41,241 bases of DNA. Origin: Symbiobacteriaceae bacterium (GTDB lineage: Bacteria; Bacillota; Sulfobacillia; Symbiobacteriales; Symbiobacteriaceae). Made by a program: the position numbers and the translations under genes. The DNA is taken from contig JARBUG010000022.1 in the NCBI GenBank assembly GCA_029239785.1, positions 1-41,241 on the forward strand, given 5' to 3'. Shown here piece after piece: positions 1-7,352 of this stretch. Every line of letters starts with the position of its first letter. Positions within the stretch are counted from its first letter, which is position 1. The notes below the pieces were generated by a model, which ran no database searches, was not told the DNA's origin, and worked only from the letters and a program-made list of their open reading frames with translations.

Positions 1-53
1 TGGTCTCCGAAAGACGACCGTTGAATAAGGGTGGTGGGTGCGGACCACGTCAG

Positions 54-162
54 CCTGTGGGGGTGGGCAGGGGTGAGCGAACGTTGGTGCCGGAGATCGG
101 GAGAGCGAAGCGAACCCCGAACGAACAACCCTGAGAACGAATCCCCTGCCCGCCCCCACAGG
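54..162 (+). ncRNA. Long structured RNA hairpin in the leader of the nitrilase gene, family not recognised
   Basis: Positions 54-73 pair with 143-162 over 20 base pairs with one G-U wobble, closing a 69-nt apical region (74-142). Inside that region TCGGG (97-101) can pair with CCCGA (116-120), and GTTG near 83 with CAAC near 126, so the tip can fold further. A second hairpin follows (195-202 with 221-228). I compared it by eye with SRP, 6S, RNase P, tmRNA and common riboswitch motifs and found no match beyond a weak glycine-riboswitch-like CCGAAGGAGCA at 167-177. It could be a regulatory leader, a stand-alone RNA, or part of an element cut by the window edge. Confidence 0.45.
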
Positions 163-194
163 CGCCCCGAAGGAGCATGCAGGACCAAACGCAC

Positions 195-228
195 TGCAGC
201 ACGAAACGACACTCATGGGGGTGCTGCA
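195..228 (+). promoter_or_regulatory. Hairpin enclosing the ribosome site of the nitrilase gene
   Basis: TGCAGCAC at 195-202 pairs perfectly with GTGCTGCA at 221-228. The loop contains the GGGG run (217-220) that is the only plausible Shine-Dalgarno for the ATG at 232. The stem ends three bases before the start codon, so folding could limit ribosome access. Functional regulation is inference. Confidence 0.4.
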
Positions 229-231
229 CGA

Positions 232-1728
232 ATGCGTGTGATCGTTGCTGCGGTCCAGTACGAGCCCAGCTTCGGAGACAAGGCCCATAACCTGACCGCG
301 TTACGTGACCTGACCGCCCAGGCCGCCAGGGCCGGGGCCCGCCTGGTTGTTCTGCCTGAAATGGCTACCACCGGCTACTGTTTTGCGGACCGGGCCGAAA
401 TTGCCCCCCTGGTTGAGCCGATTCCCGACGGGCCGACCGTGCGGGCATTTGCCGAACTCGCCGCCGCCCAGGGCATCTACATCGTGGTCGGCATGCCTGA
501 AGTGGAGCCCGCGACCGGGGCCTTTTACAATACGGCTGCCCTGGTGGGGCCGCAGGGGTACATCGGCAAGTACCGCAAGACGCACTCCTTCATCGATGAG
601 ACCCGCTGGGCCCGCGACGGAGACCTGGGCATTCCCGTCTTCGCGACCGACCTGGGCCGCATCGGCATCGTCATCTGCATGGATAACTCGTTCTTTGAGC
701 CGGCCCGGGTGGCGGCGCTGGCCGGGGCCGATCTGCTGGCCTTCCCAACCAACTGGCTGGGCAACCAGGATGCCTGGCGGGCCCGGGCGCTGGAGAACGG
801 GGTCTATGTGATCTCGGCGAACCGCTGGGGCGAAGAACGAGGGACCAAGTTCTGCGGGAACTCTGCGGTGATCGATCCCAACGGGCGTGACATAGGACTG
901 CTGGCAACCGGCAACGGCCTGGTGCTGGCCGAGGTCGAGACGGACCTGGCCCGGGCGGCCCGGACCGTCGCCCTGGCCCGGCGCCGGCCCGAGCAGTACC
1001 AGGAGCTCCTGATTAGCAGCTACCTGTGGCACTGGCGGGAGGCCCGGCGCCTCCCGGCGGGGCGCCCGGCGGTGGTGGCCGCCGGCGACGCCACCGAACC
1101 CGGCCGCATGGCCGACCAGGTGCGCTGGGCCGACAAGCGGGCCCGCGACCGGGGCTGGCCCAAGTTGGACCTTGCCGTCTTTCCCTGGTGCGACGACGCC
1201 CCCGACCCGGGCGCCCTGGCCGAACTGGCCCGCACCCTGGACTGCTACCTGGTCTGGGGGGCGCCCGAGGAGGGCGGGTACAGCACCGCCTGGCTGGCGG
1301 GCCCTTCCGGGATTGCCCACCGGTACCGCCAGGTGCACGCCGCCCGGGGCGGCGACGGCTTTGCCGTCATCGACCTGCCCTGGGGCCGCCTGGGCCTGCT
1401 GCTCGACGCCGACCTGCTAGTCCCCGAAGCAGCCCGGATTCTCGCCAAGCGGGGCGCCGACCTGATTGCGGCGCCCTCCCGCCCGGCGGAGGCCCTGGAA
1501 CGCCTCGTCCACAAAGAAAGAGCCTTGGAGAACGACACGGCCCTGGTGGTGGCCGAGGCGGGCGCGGGCGGTGCCGTTTACCAGCCCATGCGCCCCCGAA
1601 TTACCCGGGCCGAGGTGCCCGGCGAAATGGCCCTGGCGCTGGTCGACACGGGCGCCGAAGCCGTGCGGGCCAAGGAACTGCTGCGCAAGCTCCAGCCCCG
1701 CTGGTACGACCCACTTGTGAAGCAATGA
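232..1728 (+). CDS. Carbon-nitrogen hydrolase with two tandem nitrilase domains, second one inactive
   Basis: The 498-residue protein starts at ATG 232, where recognisable homology begins (MRVIVAAVQYEP); the open frame runs further upstream but has no family similarity there. Domain 1 (about residues 1-270) has the complete nitrilase triad: Glu43 in LPEMATTGY, Lys116 in YRKTHSF and Cys149 in GIVICMD. It should hydrolyse an amide, nitrile or carbamoyl substrate in the cytoplasm; the substrate cannot be told. Domain 2 (about 300-480) repeats the fold, with matching positions occupied by Trp319, Gln367 and Asp392, so it is probably a non-catalytic structural or regulatory half. The gene is monocistronic, with a folded leader and a perfect terminator. 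The family is secure, the function open. Confidence 0.85.
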   Translation: MRVIVAAVQYEPSFGDKAHNLTALRDLTAQAARAGARLVVLPEMATTGYCFADRAEIAPLVEPIPDGPTVRAFAELAAAQGIYIVVGMPEVEPATGAFYNTAALVGPQGYIGKYRKTHSFIDETRWARDGDLGIPVFATDLGRIGIVICMDNSFFEPARVAALAGADLLAFPTNWLGNQDAWRARALENGVYVISANRWGEERGTKFCGNSAVIDPNGRDIGLLATGNGLVLAEVETDLARAARTVALARRRPEQYQELLISSYLWHWREARRLPAGRPAVVAAGDATEPGRMADQVRWADKRARDRGWPKLDLAVFPWCDDAPDPGALAELARTLDCYLVWGAPEEGGYSTAWLAGPSGIAHRYRQVHAARGGDGFAVIDLPWGRLGLLLDADLLVPEAARILAKRGADLIAAPSRPAEALERLVHKERALENDTALVVAEAGAGGAVYQPMRPRITRAEVPGEMALALVDTGAEAVRAKELLRKLQPRWYDPLVKQ

Positions 1729-1730
1729 CG

Positions 1731-1757
1731 AAAGGGGGGCGCTCAACGCCCCCCTTT
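1731..1757 (+). terminator. Perfect bidirectional terminator hairpin
   Basis: An 11-bp stem (1731-1741 with 1747-1757, AAAGGGGGGCG) with a 5-nt loop lies three bases after the nitrilase stop. A-rich and T-rich stem ends let it work both ways, and it sits between converging genes. Confidence 0.85.
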
Positions 1758-1786
1758 GTCGCGCCCTGCCCCCGAAGCACTCGCCC

Positions 1787-1954
1787 TCAGACGACCATAG
1801 CGATCCGCACGATCTGCCCTTCGGTCACGCGCACCTGCGGAACATCGGCTTCGTACGCCTGCAGCGCCTTCTGCCCAGCGGCGTTCAAGTCCTCCGCTTC
1901 CACATCGACCTTCAGCCGGCCGGTAAACTCAACCGTTACCTCAAACTTGGGCAC
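1787..1954 (-). CDS. Small protein of unknown function, 55 aa
   Basis: I chose the GTG at 1954 as start because GGGGG lies 8 nt upstream and the predicted protein then begins at a compact domain (MPKFEVTVEFTGRLKVDVEAEDL). A longer frame to 2026 has no ribosome site. The protein has a beta-beta-alpha-beta look, is acidic in the middle and has no membrane segment or signal. It faintly resembles small DpnD/PcfM-like domains, but I would not assign a family. It lies downstream of the DUF4097 gene on the same strand with an 86-bp gap, and shares the terminator at 1731-1757. Confidence 0.6.
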   Translation of the reverse strand: MPKFEVTVEFTGRLKVDVEAEDLNAAGQKALQAYEADVPQVRVTEGQIVRIAMVV

Positions 1955-2040
1955 AATGCTGACCCCCGTCTTCTGACAGTTCATGCTCAGGGTATGTGCC
2001 CGACGGGCAGCCAGTGACTGACCCAACCGCCCTCATAAGA

Positions 2041-3219
2041 TCATCGGGTTACGAAATGGATGCCGCCCGTGCTGGCCTCCAGGGTAACCGTGTGCTTTCC
2101 GTCGCCCGTAGTGCCCGATGCCGAACTGGCAGGACCGCTCCGGCTGACGTTCATGAAGTCGGGCGCCGTCAGCGAGCCCGTCCGGGTCTGGGCCGTGGCC
2201 CGCAGGCCGCTCTCCTTCGGCACCGTCAGGCTGATGGAGCCGGTCTGCGTCTTCAGCGAGACGTTGCCTTCCAGCACAACGTTCGTATCCACGTTGATGC
2301 GGCCCGTGCCGGTCTCGGCGACCAGGCTGCCGCCGTGGTACTCGCGCACCTCAATCGAGCCCGTGCGCGACTCCAGTTGCAGCGAGCCCATGGTGTTGTT
2401 CACCACGACGCTGCCCACGTTGGTTTTGGCTTCCACCGGGCCTTCAAAGTTCTGCACCCCAACGTAGCCCGAGCCGCTGGAGGCGGTCAGCGTGCCGGCG
2501 CCGGCTTCCACGTCGATCCGACCGACGTTGCTGGTGAGCTGGAGGTCGCCTTTGTAGCCCGTCACATCGATGCGGCCGGTGCCGGTCTGGGCCCGGACCT
2601 TCAGGCCTTCGGGGGCGTAGATCACATACGCGATCTGCACGTTGTGCAGCCGGTTCGGCACATCGGTCGTAATGCGAATGGTGTCGCCTTCGGAAATCTG
2701 CAGCTTCATCTCATCGAGCATGTTGCGGATGGCATCGCGGTCAACCAGAATGCCGATCGTCGTAAAGGTCGCTTCGACCTTCACTTCGTTGCTGTTCACA
2801 TTCGGGCGGAGGGAGACGGACCCTACCCGCACGTCGGCCACAATCTCCTTGGCGTTGCCCAGGGCGACCTGCTTCGTTTCGGCCCGGCTTTCAGACGGGC
2901 CGATGTTCAGGCCGATGTTGCCGCCTTCGGGCAGCACGTACGTGCGGAAGGCGGTAATGCCGACGCTGAGCAGCACAATCAGAATCAGCAGGATGCCGCC
3001 GCCCACATCCCAGCGGATTTTCCGCTCTTCGCCGCTGCGCTGGCCCAAAATGGTGTGCACCAGATACTCGATCCCGTAGCCGATCAGCAGCAGGGGCCAG
3101 AGCTTGGCCACCAGGCCGATGGCCCCCTCGTAAAAGCCGAGGTTGTCCAGCAGCATGCCGACGCCAAATGCGACAAGGCCCACGGCGACGGTTACCCGCC
3201 CGACCTTAAATCCGTTCAT
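2041..3219 (-). CDS. Membrane-anchored DUF4097 (putative adhesin) protein, LiaF-like N-terminus
   Basis: This is a 392-residue protein. The N-terminus has hydrophobic segments near residues 8-25 and 38-56, a short basic loop (RSGEERK), then a third segment near 73-92; this resembles the membrane part of LiaF-type envelope-stress proteins. From about residue 180 to the end it is a repetitive beta-helix of short strands built on motifs such as TGTGRIDV, TSNVGRIDV, TNVGSVVV and TRTGSIEV, the hallmark of DUF4097. A cell-surface or envelope-stress role is inferred from the family. The start ATG has AGGAGG 8-9 nt upstream. It is third in a minus-strand set after DUF441 and YqhV-like genes. Confidence 0.82.
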   Translation of the reverse strand: MNGFKVGRVTVAVGLVAFGVGMLLDNLGFYEGAIGLVAKLWPLLLIGYGIEYLVHTILGQRSGEERKIRWDVGGGILLILIVLLSVGITAFRTYVLPEGGNIGLNIGPSESRAETKQVALGNAKEIVADVRVGSVSLRPNVNSNEVKVEATFTTIGILVDRDAIRNMLDEMKLQISEGDTIRITTDVPNRLHNVQIAYVIYAPEGLKVRAQTGTGRIDVTGYKGDLQLTSNVGRIDVEAGAGTLTASSGSGYVGVQNFEGPVEAKTNVGSVVVNNTMGSLQLESRTGSIEVREYHGGSLVAETGTGRINVDTNVVLEGNVSLKTQTGSISLTVPKESGLRATAQTRTGSLTAPDFMNVSRSGPASSASGTTGDGKHTVTLEASTGGIHFVTR

Positions 3220-3326
3220 AGGGATTGCTCCTCCTCTATATCCAGGTGCTGTGTCTTTACATGTCGGTTTGACGGTGGTTTTGGAGGCAACCCTTCAACC
3301 AGATGAAAAAACTGCGGGCGCCGGAC

Positions 3327-3587
3327 CTACCGGGTACCCAGCACAATGAGCACGATGCCCGCGGCGATCAACAACAGCTTGGGCCACGGGACCGCACCGA
3401 CGCTGCCGGCCAGGCCCAGGGCGCTGACAGTAATGAAGATGATCGGCCCAACCATGCCCAAAAATGCGTTGAGCCGGAACATATCGGCGATCTTGTCCAT
3501 GCGGAGCAAAAGCAGCAGCGCCGTCACCTCGACGGCGGCGGAGATGCCGCGGGCGATGCGAATGCCCGTCATCATGTGCTCTTCCAT
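3327..3587 (-). CDS. YqhV-like small membrane protein (DUF2619)
   Basis: The 86-residue protein matches the pattern of Bacillus YqhV: an N-terminal helix with RIARGISAAVEVTALLLLL, then NAFLGMVGPIIFITVSALGLAG, then a third hydrophobic helix ending at VLGTR. Three membrane segments fill nearly the whole chain. The function of the family is not known to me; it is typical of spore-forming Firmicutes. The ATG at 3587 has GGAGGG upstream. It sits 15 bp after the DUF441 stop on the same strand, so the two are likely co-transcribed. Confidence 0.75.
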   Translation of the reverse strand: MEEHMMTGIRIARGISAAVEVTALLLLLRMDKIADMFRLNAFLGMVGPIIFITVSALGLAGSVGAVPWPKLLLIAAGIVLIVLGTR

Positions 3588-3602
3588 ATAGGTTCCCTCC
3601 GA

Positions 3603-4055
3603 TTACGTCCAGCGAAGCAGGGCGAGCAGCACGGCGGTAAAACCGGCGGCGGCCAGCGGCCCCACCGGAATGCCCCGGAACGCGATTACGCCGATGATGG
3701 TGCCGACAACCATGCCGACGATCACCTCAGGGCTGACCTTGAGCAGCGTGACGCCATAACCGCTCAGGACCGCCGCCAGAATGCCGCCGATGATGGCGGC
3801 CAGCCCGGTGACAGAGGTAAAACTCGACTTGATCTCCCGAATGCCGACCTCGCCGGTGGCGAAGGGGACCAGCACGGAGACCAGCAGGAAAATCAACCCG
3901 ACCTCCAGCCCGCGCTTCTCCAGCGTGGGAAAGAAGCGGTCGAGCCGCATCACCTGCATGATCAGCACAATGCCGGCGGACGTGACGATCAGCGCATTAC
4001 GAGCGGCTACGCCCAGCGCCATCAACGTGAGCAGAATAATCCGCTCGCTCCCCAT
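3603..4055 (-). CDS. DUF441 family integral membrane protein (UPF0756, YtwI/YeaL type)
   Basis: The 150-residue protein is almost entirely hydrophobic, with about four membrane helices. Family-like stretches are the N-terminal ILLTLMALGVAARNALIVTSAG, FFPTLEKRGLEVGLIFLLVSVLVPFATG in the middle, and GVIAFRGIPVGPLAAAG near the C-terminus. Length and order fit UPF0756 proteins, whose role is unknown. The start has AGGAGGG 7 nt upstream. It is the first gene of the minus-strand run and is divergent from the MFS gene across a 122-bp gap. Confidence 0.85.
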   Translation of the reverse strand: MGSERIILLTLMALGVAARNALIVTSAGIVLIMQVMRLDRFFPTLEKRGLEVGLIFLLVSVLVPFATGEVGIREIKSSFTSVTGLAAIIGGILAAVLSGYGVTLLKVSPEVIVGMVVGTIIGVIAFRGIPVGPLAAAGFTAVLLALLRWT

Positions 4056-4080
4056 GACTCATCCCTCCTGGGACTAACTC

Positions 4081-4095
4081 TATGGCTTGACCATA
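4081..4095. promoter_or_regulatory. Inverted repeat in the DUF441/MFS divergent region
   Basis: TATGG-CTTGA-CCATA is a perfect 5-bp inverted repeat with a 5-bp spacer. It lies in the 122-bp region between two divergent genes and could be an operator for either. No regulator gene is adjacent, so the role is a guess. Confidence 0.3.
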
Positions 4096-4177
4096 AAAAA
4101 ATGCCTTGTCCGGCGTTGGTCGGGTCATCGTGGGAGAGACTAACCGTGAGAATTGTTACGATGAGCGGAGGGGTAGC

Positions 4178-5521
4178 GTGGCCGCGTCTCAGTCGAATCA
4201 GGGGCCGAACAAGTGGCTGCAGTTGGCGGCGCTCTGTACGGTTCCGTTGATCATGGTGCTGGGGAATTCGATGTTGATTCCGGTGCTGCCCGACATGGGC
4301 CGGGTGATGGGGCTGGACAAGTCGGTCACCGGCCTGGCAGTCACCTTCTTTTCGCTGGCCGCCGGCGTCGGCATCGCCCTGGCGGGCTTTCTGGCTGACC
4401 GCTACGGGCGCAAGGTGGTGATTGTGCCGAGCCTGCTGCTGTACGGGCTCGGCGGTGTCATATCGGGCCTGGCGGGCTGGTGGCTGGCCGAGAACGGCTT
4501 CATGATGGTCATGGTCGGCCGCGTGATTCAGGGCCTGGGCGCCGCCGGCACGGCTCCCATCGCCATGGCCTTTGTGGGCGATCTGTTCAAGGGCGGCCAG
4601 CGGGTCACCGCCCTGGGCATTTTGGAGGCCTCCAACGGCGTTGGCAAAGTGGTTTCGCCCATTCTGGGCGCCCTGGTGGGCGAACTCTTTGTCTGGTGGG
4701 GCGTTTTCTTTTCGTATGCGGCGGTGTCGGTGCCGTTTGCACTGCTTGTCTGGTTTTTCACCAAGGAGCCGGAACGGAAGAAGGCCGGCAGCGCCAAGCA
4801 GTACTTCGGCGATGTCATGAAGGTTTTCAAGCAGAAGGGCATCGCCTTGCTGGCCTGTTTCTGGGCGGGTACGGTGGCGCTGTTCCTCCTGTTTGGGGTG
4901 CTTTTTTTCCTATCCGAACATCTGGAAAATGCCCATGAGATCGACGGCGTGCCGAAGGGCGCACTGATTATGTGGCCGGTGCTGGCCATGTCGGTGACGT
5001 CGTTCGCGGCGGGGCTCTTTTTGCAGAAGCGGCAGAACCTGCTCAAGCCCGCAGTGGTCGCGGGCCTGGCGATTGTGACGGGCGGCATGGCGCTGGTGGC
5101 GATCATCCCGCAGGACTGGGCGTTTTTTACCGGCATTATCGTCGGCGGTGTCGGGACGGGCCTGCAGCTGCCGGGCCTGAATAACCTGATCACCTCATCA
5201 GCCGGCACCGAGCAGCGGGCGGGTATTACGTCGATTTACGGGGCGGTGCGGTTTGTGGGCGTCGCCTTTGGGCCGCCGCTGTACGGCGCCTTGATGAAGA
5301 ACGGCGAGTCGGTCCCCTTCTGGTTCTCGGGCGGGTTGGCGGCGATTACGCTGGCGGTTACCATCTTCCTGATCCATCCGGAAAAGTTGGTCGGGAAGGG
5401 CGAGGGGCAGCAGGGCGGCGGGGGCAAGCAGAAGGCCGGAAAGAAGAAGGTGACGGCCTGGGAGCCGCCGTCCGGCCTGCCTTCGGGCACCCGTGGCGAG
5501 AATTACGAACCGATCGGCTAG
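4178..5521 (+). CDS. MFS transporter, DHA1-type drug efflux family
   Basis: I start the 447-residue protein at GTG 4178, just after GGAGGGG (4167-4173); an upstream in-frame ATG at 4106 has no ribosome site. Twelve hydrophobic helices are expected. The loop 2-3 signature is clear (GFLADRYGRKVV), and motif C-like sequence is present (GALVGELFVWWG). These place it with proton-driven drug exporters such as Bmr or EmrB-like DHA1 proteins; the substrate is unknown. The last 45 residues are a Gly/Lys-rich, Pro-rich tail after the final helix, unusual for the family. The downstream GNAT gene is 103 bp away and may or may not share a transcript. Confidence 0.88.
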   Translation: MAASQSNQGPNKWLQLAALCTVPLIMVLGNSMLIPVLPDMGRVMGLDKSVTGLAVTFFSLAAGVGIALAGFLADRYGRKVVIVPSLLLYGLGGVISGLAGWWLAENGFMMVMVGRVIQGLGAAGTAPIAMAFVGDLFKGGQRVTALGILEASNGVGKVVSPILGALVGELFVWWGVFFSYAAVSVPFALLVWFFTKEPERKKAGSAKQYFGDVMKVFKQKGIALLACFWAGTVALFLLFGVLFFLSEHLENAHEIDGVPKGALIMWPVLAMSVTSFAAGLFLQKRQNLLKPAVVAGLAIVTGGMALVAIIPQDWAFFTGIIVGGVGTGLQLPGLNNLITSSAGTEQRAGITSIYGAVRFVGVAFGPPLYGALMKNGESVPFWFSGGLAAITLAVTIFLIHPEKLVGKGEGQQGGGGKQKAGKKKVTAWEPPSGLPSGTRGENYEPIG

Positions 5522-5624
5522 ACCACGCCTGACGGGTTACGGCACCCATTGAGGGTGCCTAGAGGAATCGGCCGCCGCTGCTCGAAGTTCATTGGGAGGA
5601 TGAACCAGAGCGGGGGGAGAGCCG

Positions 5625-6410
5625 GTGGCGGACGTGGCGCATGTGGCCGACCTGTGGGAGGAGAACCAGGAGTGCCTCAAGCAGCAGCTTGGGGTGAGTA
5701 TCTCGCAGGAGTTCGGCGCCCGCTGGGTGCTGATGCCCGAGGCGCCCTTCCCCCGGTTTAACCACGTCAGCCGGATTCGGGTCGGTGCGGGCGAGGTCGA
5801 TGAGCTGATCGCCTTTTCCCGGCTTTTCTTCCGGCAGCAGGGGTTGCCGCTCTGCACGTTGATGGTGACGCCCGCCACCACCCCCGCCGATCTGGGCGCC
5901 CGGCTCTACCGGCTGGGCTTTACGAGTGAGACGAACCCGGTCATGGTCTGGAACGGGGCGCCGGTGGCCGAGACGAACCCGTTCTTGCGGGTGGAGGTGG
6001 CCCCGGCGAGCCAGGATAGCTTTGTGTTTGACCTGATTCGCCGGGTCTTTTTTCCGCATGCGACGGAGCAGACTCTGGCCGCCGGGCGCCGCGGGGTCAG
6101 GATCTCCTACGAAATCGGGGCGCGGAACTACGTCGCGTACTGGGGCACCCGGCCGTGCGGGGCGGGCATGCTCTTTTGCCACGGCGGCATGGGGGGCATT
6201 TATAACATGTGCACCCTGCCGGAGTTCCGGGGGCGGGGCGTGGCCACGGCGGTGCTCGCGGCCATTTTGCGGGATGCGATGGCGCTGGGGTGCAGCCATG
6301 TGGGCCTGACGCCCACGGCCATGGGCCGGCCGTTGTATGAGCGGCTGGGGTTCCGGGAGGTGTACCAGGAGCGGTACTTTGTGGAGCGGTTTTCAGGTTG
6401 GGATGAGTGA
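5625..6410 (+). CDS. GNAT family N-acetyltransferase
   Basis: The 261-residue protein starts at GTG 5625 with GGGGGGAGA four bases upstream. The C-terminal half is a GNAT domain: GGIYNMCTLPEFRGRGVATAV contains the acetyl-CoA pyrophosphate-binding RGRGVA loop, followed by GCSHVGLTPTAMGRPLYERLGF, the usual Y-x-x-x-G-F end. The N-terminal half (residues 1-130) is probably a second, degenerate GNAT-like domain. The acceptor is unknown. A weak hairpin without a T-tract (5541-5559) separates it from the MFS gene, and a strong terminator follows. Confidence 0.8.
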   Translation: MADVAHVADLWEENQECLKQQLGVSISQEFGARWVLMPEAPFPRFNHVSRIRVGAGEVDELIAFSRLFFRQQGLPLCTLMVTPATTPADLGARLYRLGFTSETNPVMVWNGAPVAETNPFLRVEVAPASQDSFVFDLIRRVFFPHATEQTLAAGRRGVRISYEIGARNYVAYWGTRPCGAGMLFCHGGMGGIYNMCTLPEFRGRGVATAVLAAILRDAMALGCSHVGLTPTAMGRPLYERLGFREVYQERYFVERFSGWDE

Positions 6411-6462
6411 GGGTTTGGGGGCTTTGGCCACCCCCAAACATCCGGCCCCAACGTTCGGTCGT

Positions 6463-6499
6463 CGCCCGGCCCCCATCGAGGGGGCCGGGCGATGTTTTC
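6463..6499 (+). terminator. Intrinsic terminator after the GNAT gene
   Basis: A 12-bp perfect stem (6463-6474 with 6480-6491, CGCCCGGCCCCC) with a 5-nt loop is followed by ATGTTTTCTTT. Confidence 0.88.
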
Positions 6500-6678
6500 T
6501 TTCGTGGGGCCGGCGCCAATAGTTGCCGGGCCTCCACCCGGCAGCCTGACTGATGATCTTGGCCATTCCGTGCCAGTCTGTGAAATCCGTGGCAACAACG
6601 AGGTCGCGCTTGCATCCCACTTGCTTGCCAAGCCGGGTGCCGGCACCCCTATCTTTCTCGTAAAGCTGAAGATTGGTG

Positions 6679-6707
6679 TTGCATTTTTGTAGACTCGGGT
6701 CTATATT
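6679..6707 (+). promoter_or_regulatory. Sigma-A promoter of the TetR gene
   Basis: TTGCAT at 6679-6684 and TATATT at 6702-6707 are separated by exactly 17 bp. The start codon at 6744 lies about 30 nt after the expected transcription start. The 178 bp upstream of this promoter, after the terminator, show nothing else clear. Confidence 0.75.
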
Positions 6708-6721
6708 TGGACCATAGTCTA
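6690..6721. promoter_or_regulatory. Palindromic operator, probably for the TetR repressor
   Basis: The two arms (6690-6701 and 6710-6721) share TAGACTnnGGTC in opposite orientation around an 8-bp centre. The palindrome covers the spacer and the whole -10 box, so bound protein would block the promoter. Autorepression by the adjacent TetR protein is the simplest reading. Confidence 0.7.
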
Positions 6722-6743
6722 AAACGAGAGTTGGGAAGTGGCG

Positions 6744-7352
6744 ATGAAGCAACCAGGTCTGCGGGAGACAAAGCAACTCCAAGCCAAGCAGGCGATTTTC
6801 GAAGCGGCCATGGCGCTCTTTGCGGAGCAGGGGTTTGACGAGACCTCGGTCGAGCAGATTGCGACTCGGGCCGGGGTGAGCCGGGCGACCTATTTCAACT
6901 ACTTTGGCACCAAGACCGGGGTGCTCAGGTTCTACGGCGAGCGCCTGGCGGACCGGCTCACGGCCCTGTCGGCGGAAGTTGCCCGGGGCGCCCGACCCCT
7001 GGAGCGGCTTCGCCGCTTCATAGAAGCCTGGGCGGCCTATGCTTCCGAGAATCGGGAGCACGCCCGGATTGTGCAGTTGTACAGCGGCCGGGAGCCCGGT
7101 TACCTGACCGGTTTGACTCCAGCGCGCAAAGTGCTGATGGGGCTGCTGGTTGGGCTGGTCGAGGAGGGGCAGGCGGCGGGCGAACTCCGGCGCGACCTAT
7201 CGGCGGTGCATATGGCGATCCATACGACATCGATTTTCTACAACGCCCTGGGGATTCACGTGATGGCCGGGGAGCCGGTGGCCCCCCTGATGGAATCCGC
7301 CTGGCGCATCGTATTGGGGGGGATTAGGCATGGTGACGGTCCGGCTGAGTGA
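6744..7352 (+). CDS. TetR family transcriptional regulator
   Basis: The 202-residue protein has a standard N-terminal TetR helix-turn-helix: AIFEAAMALFAEQGFDETSVEQIA, then TRAGVSRATYFNYFGTK (about residues 15-60). The C-terminal ligand domain is unclassified. I take ATG 6744 with GGGAA 6-7 nt upstream; GTG 6738 is an alternative two codons longer. The gene has its own promoter and overlapping palindrome, and its end overlaps the following phosphotransferase-like gene by 23 bp, so the two are co-transcribed and translationally coupled. An inducer that is also a substrate of the next enzyme would fit, but that is inference. Confidence 0.88.
   Translation: MKQPGLRETKQLQAKQAIFEAAMALFAEQGFDETSVEQIATRAGVSRATYFNYFGTKTGVLRFYGERLADRLTALSAEVARGARPLERLRRFIEAWAAYASENREHARIVQLYSGREPGYLTGLTPARKVLMGLLVGLVEEGQAAGELRRDLSAVHMAIHTTSIFYNALGIHVMAGEPVAPLMESAWRIVLGGIRHGDGPAE

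Noticed and set aside
167..177. Glycine riboswitch
   Set aside because: Only CCGAAGGAGCA resembles the aptamer; the other conserved segments are missing or out of order.
301..1338. 345-codon minus-strand open frame opposite the nitrilase gene
   Set aside because: Mirror frame of a high-GC gene; Gly/Pro/Arg-rich, no family motif, no ribosome site.
1996..3306. 436-codon plus-strand frame opposite the DUF4097 gene
   Set aside because: Shadow of the repetitive minus-strand gene; the His/Ala/Asp-rich translation has no domain.
4106..4177. ATG 4106 as MFS start
   Set aside because: No ribosome site; GTG 4178 directly follows GGAGGGG and precedes the first helix.
5541..5559. Terminator between MFS and GNAT genes
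   Set aside because: The 7-bp hairpin GGCACCC/GGGTGCC has no T-tract on the plus strand.
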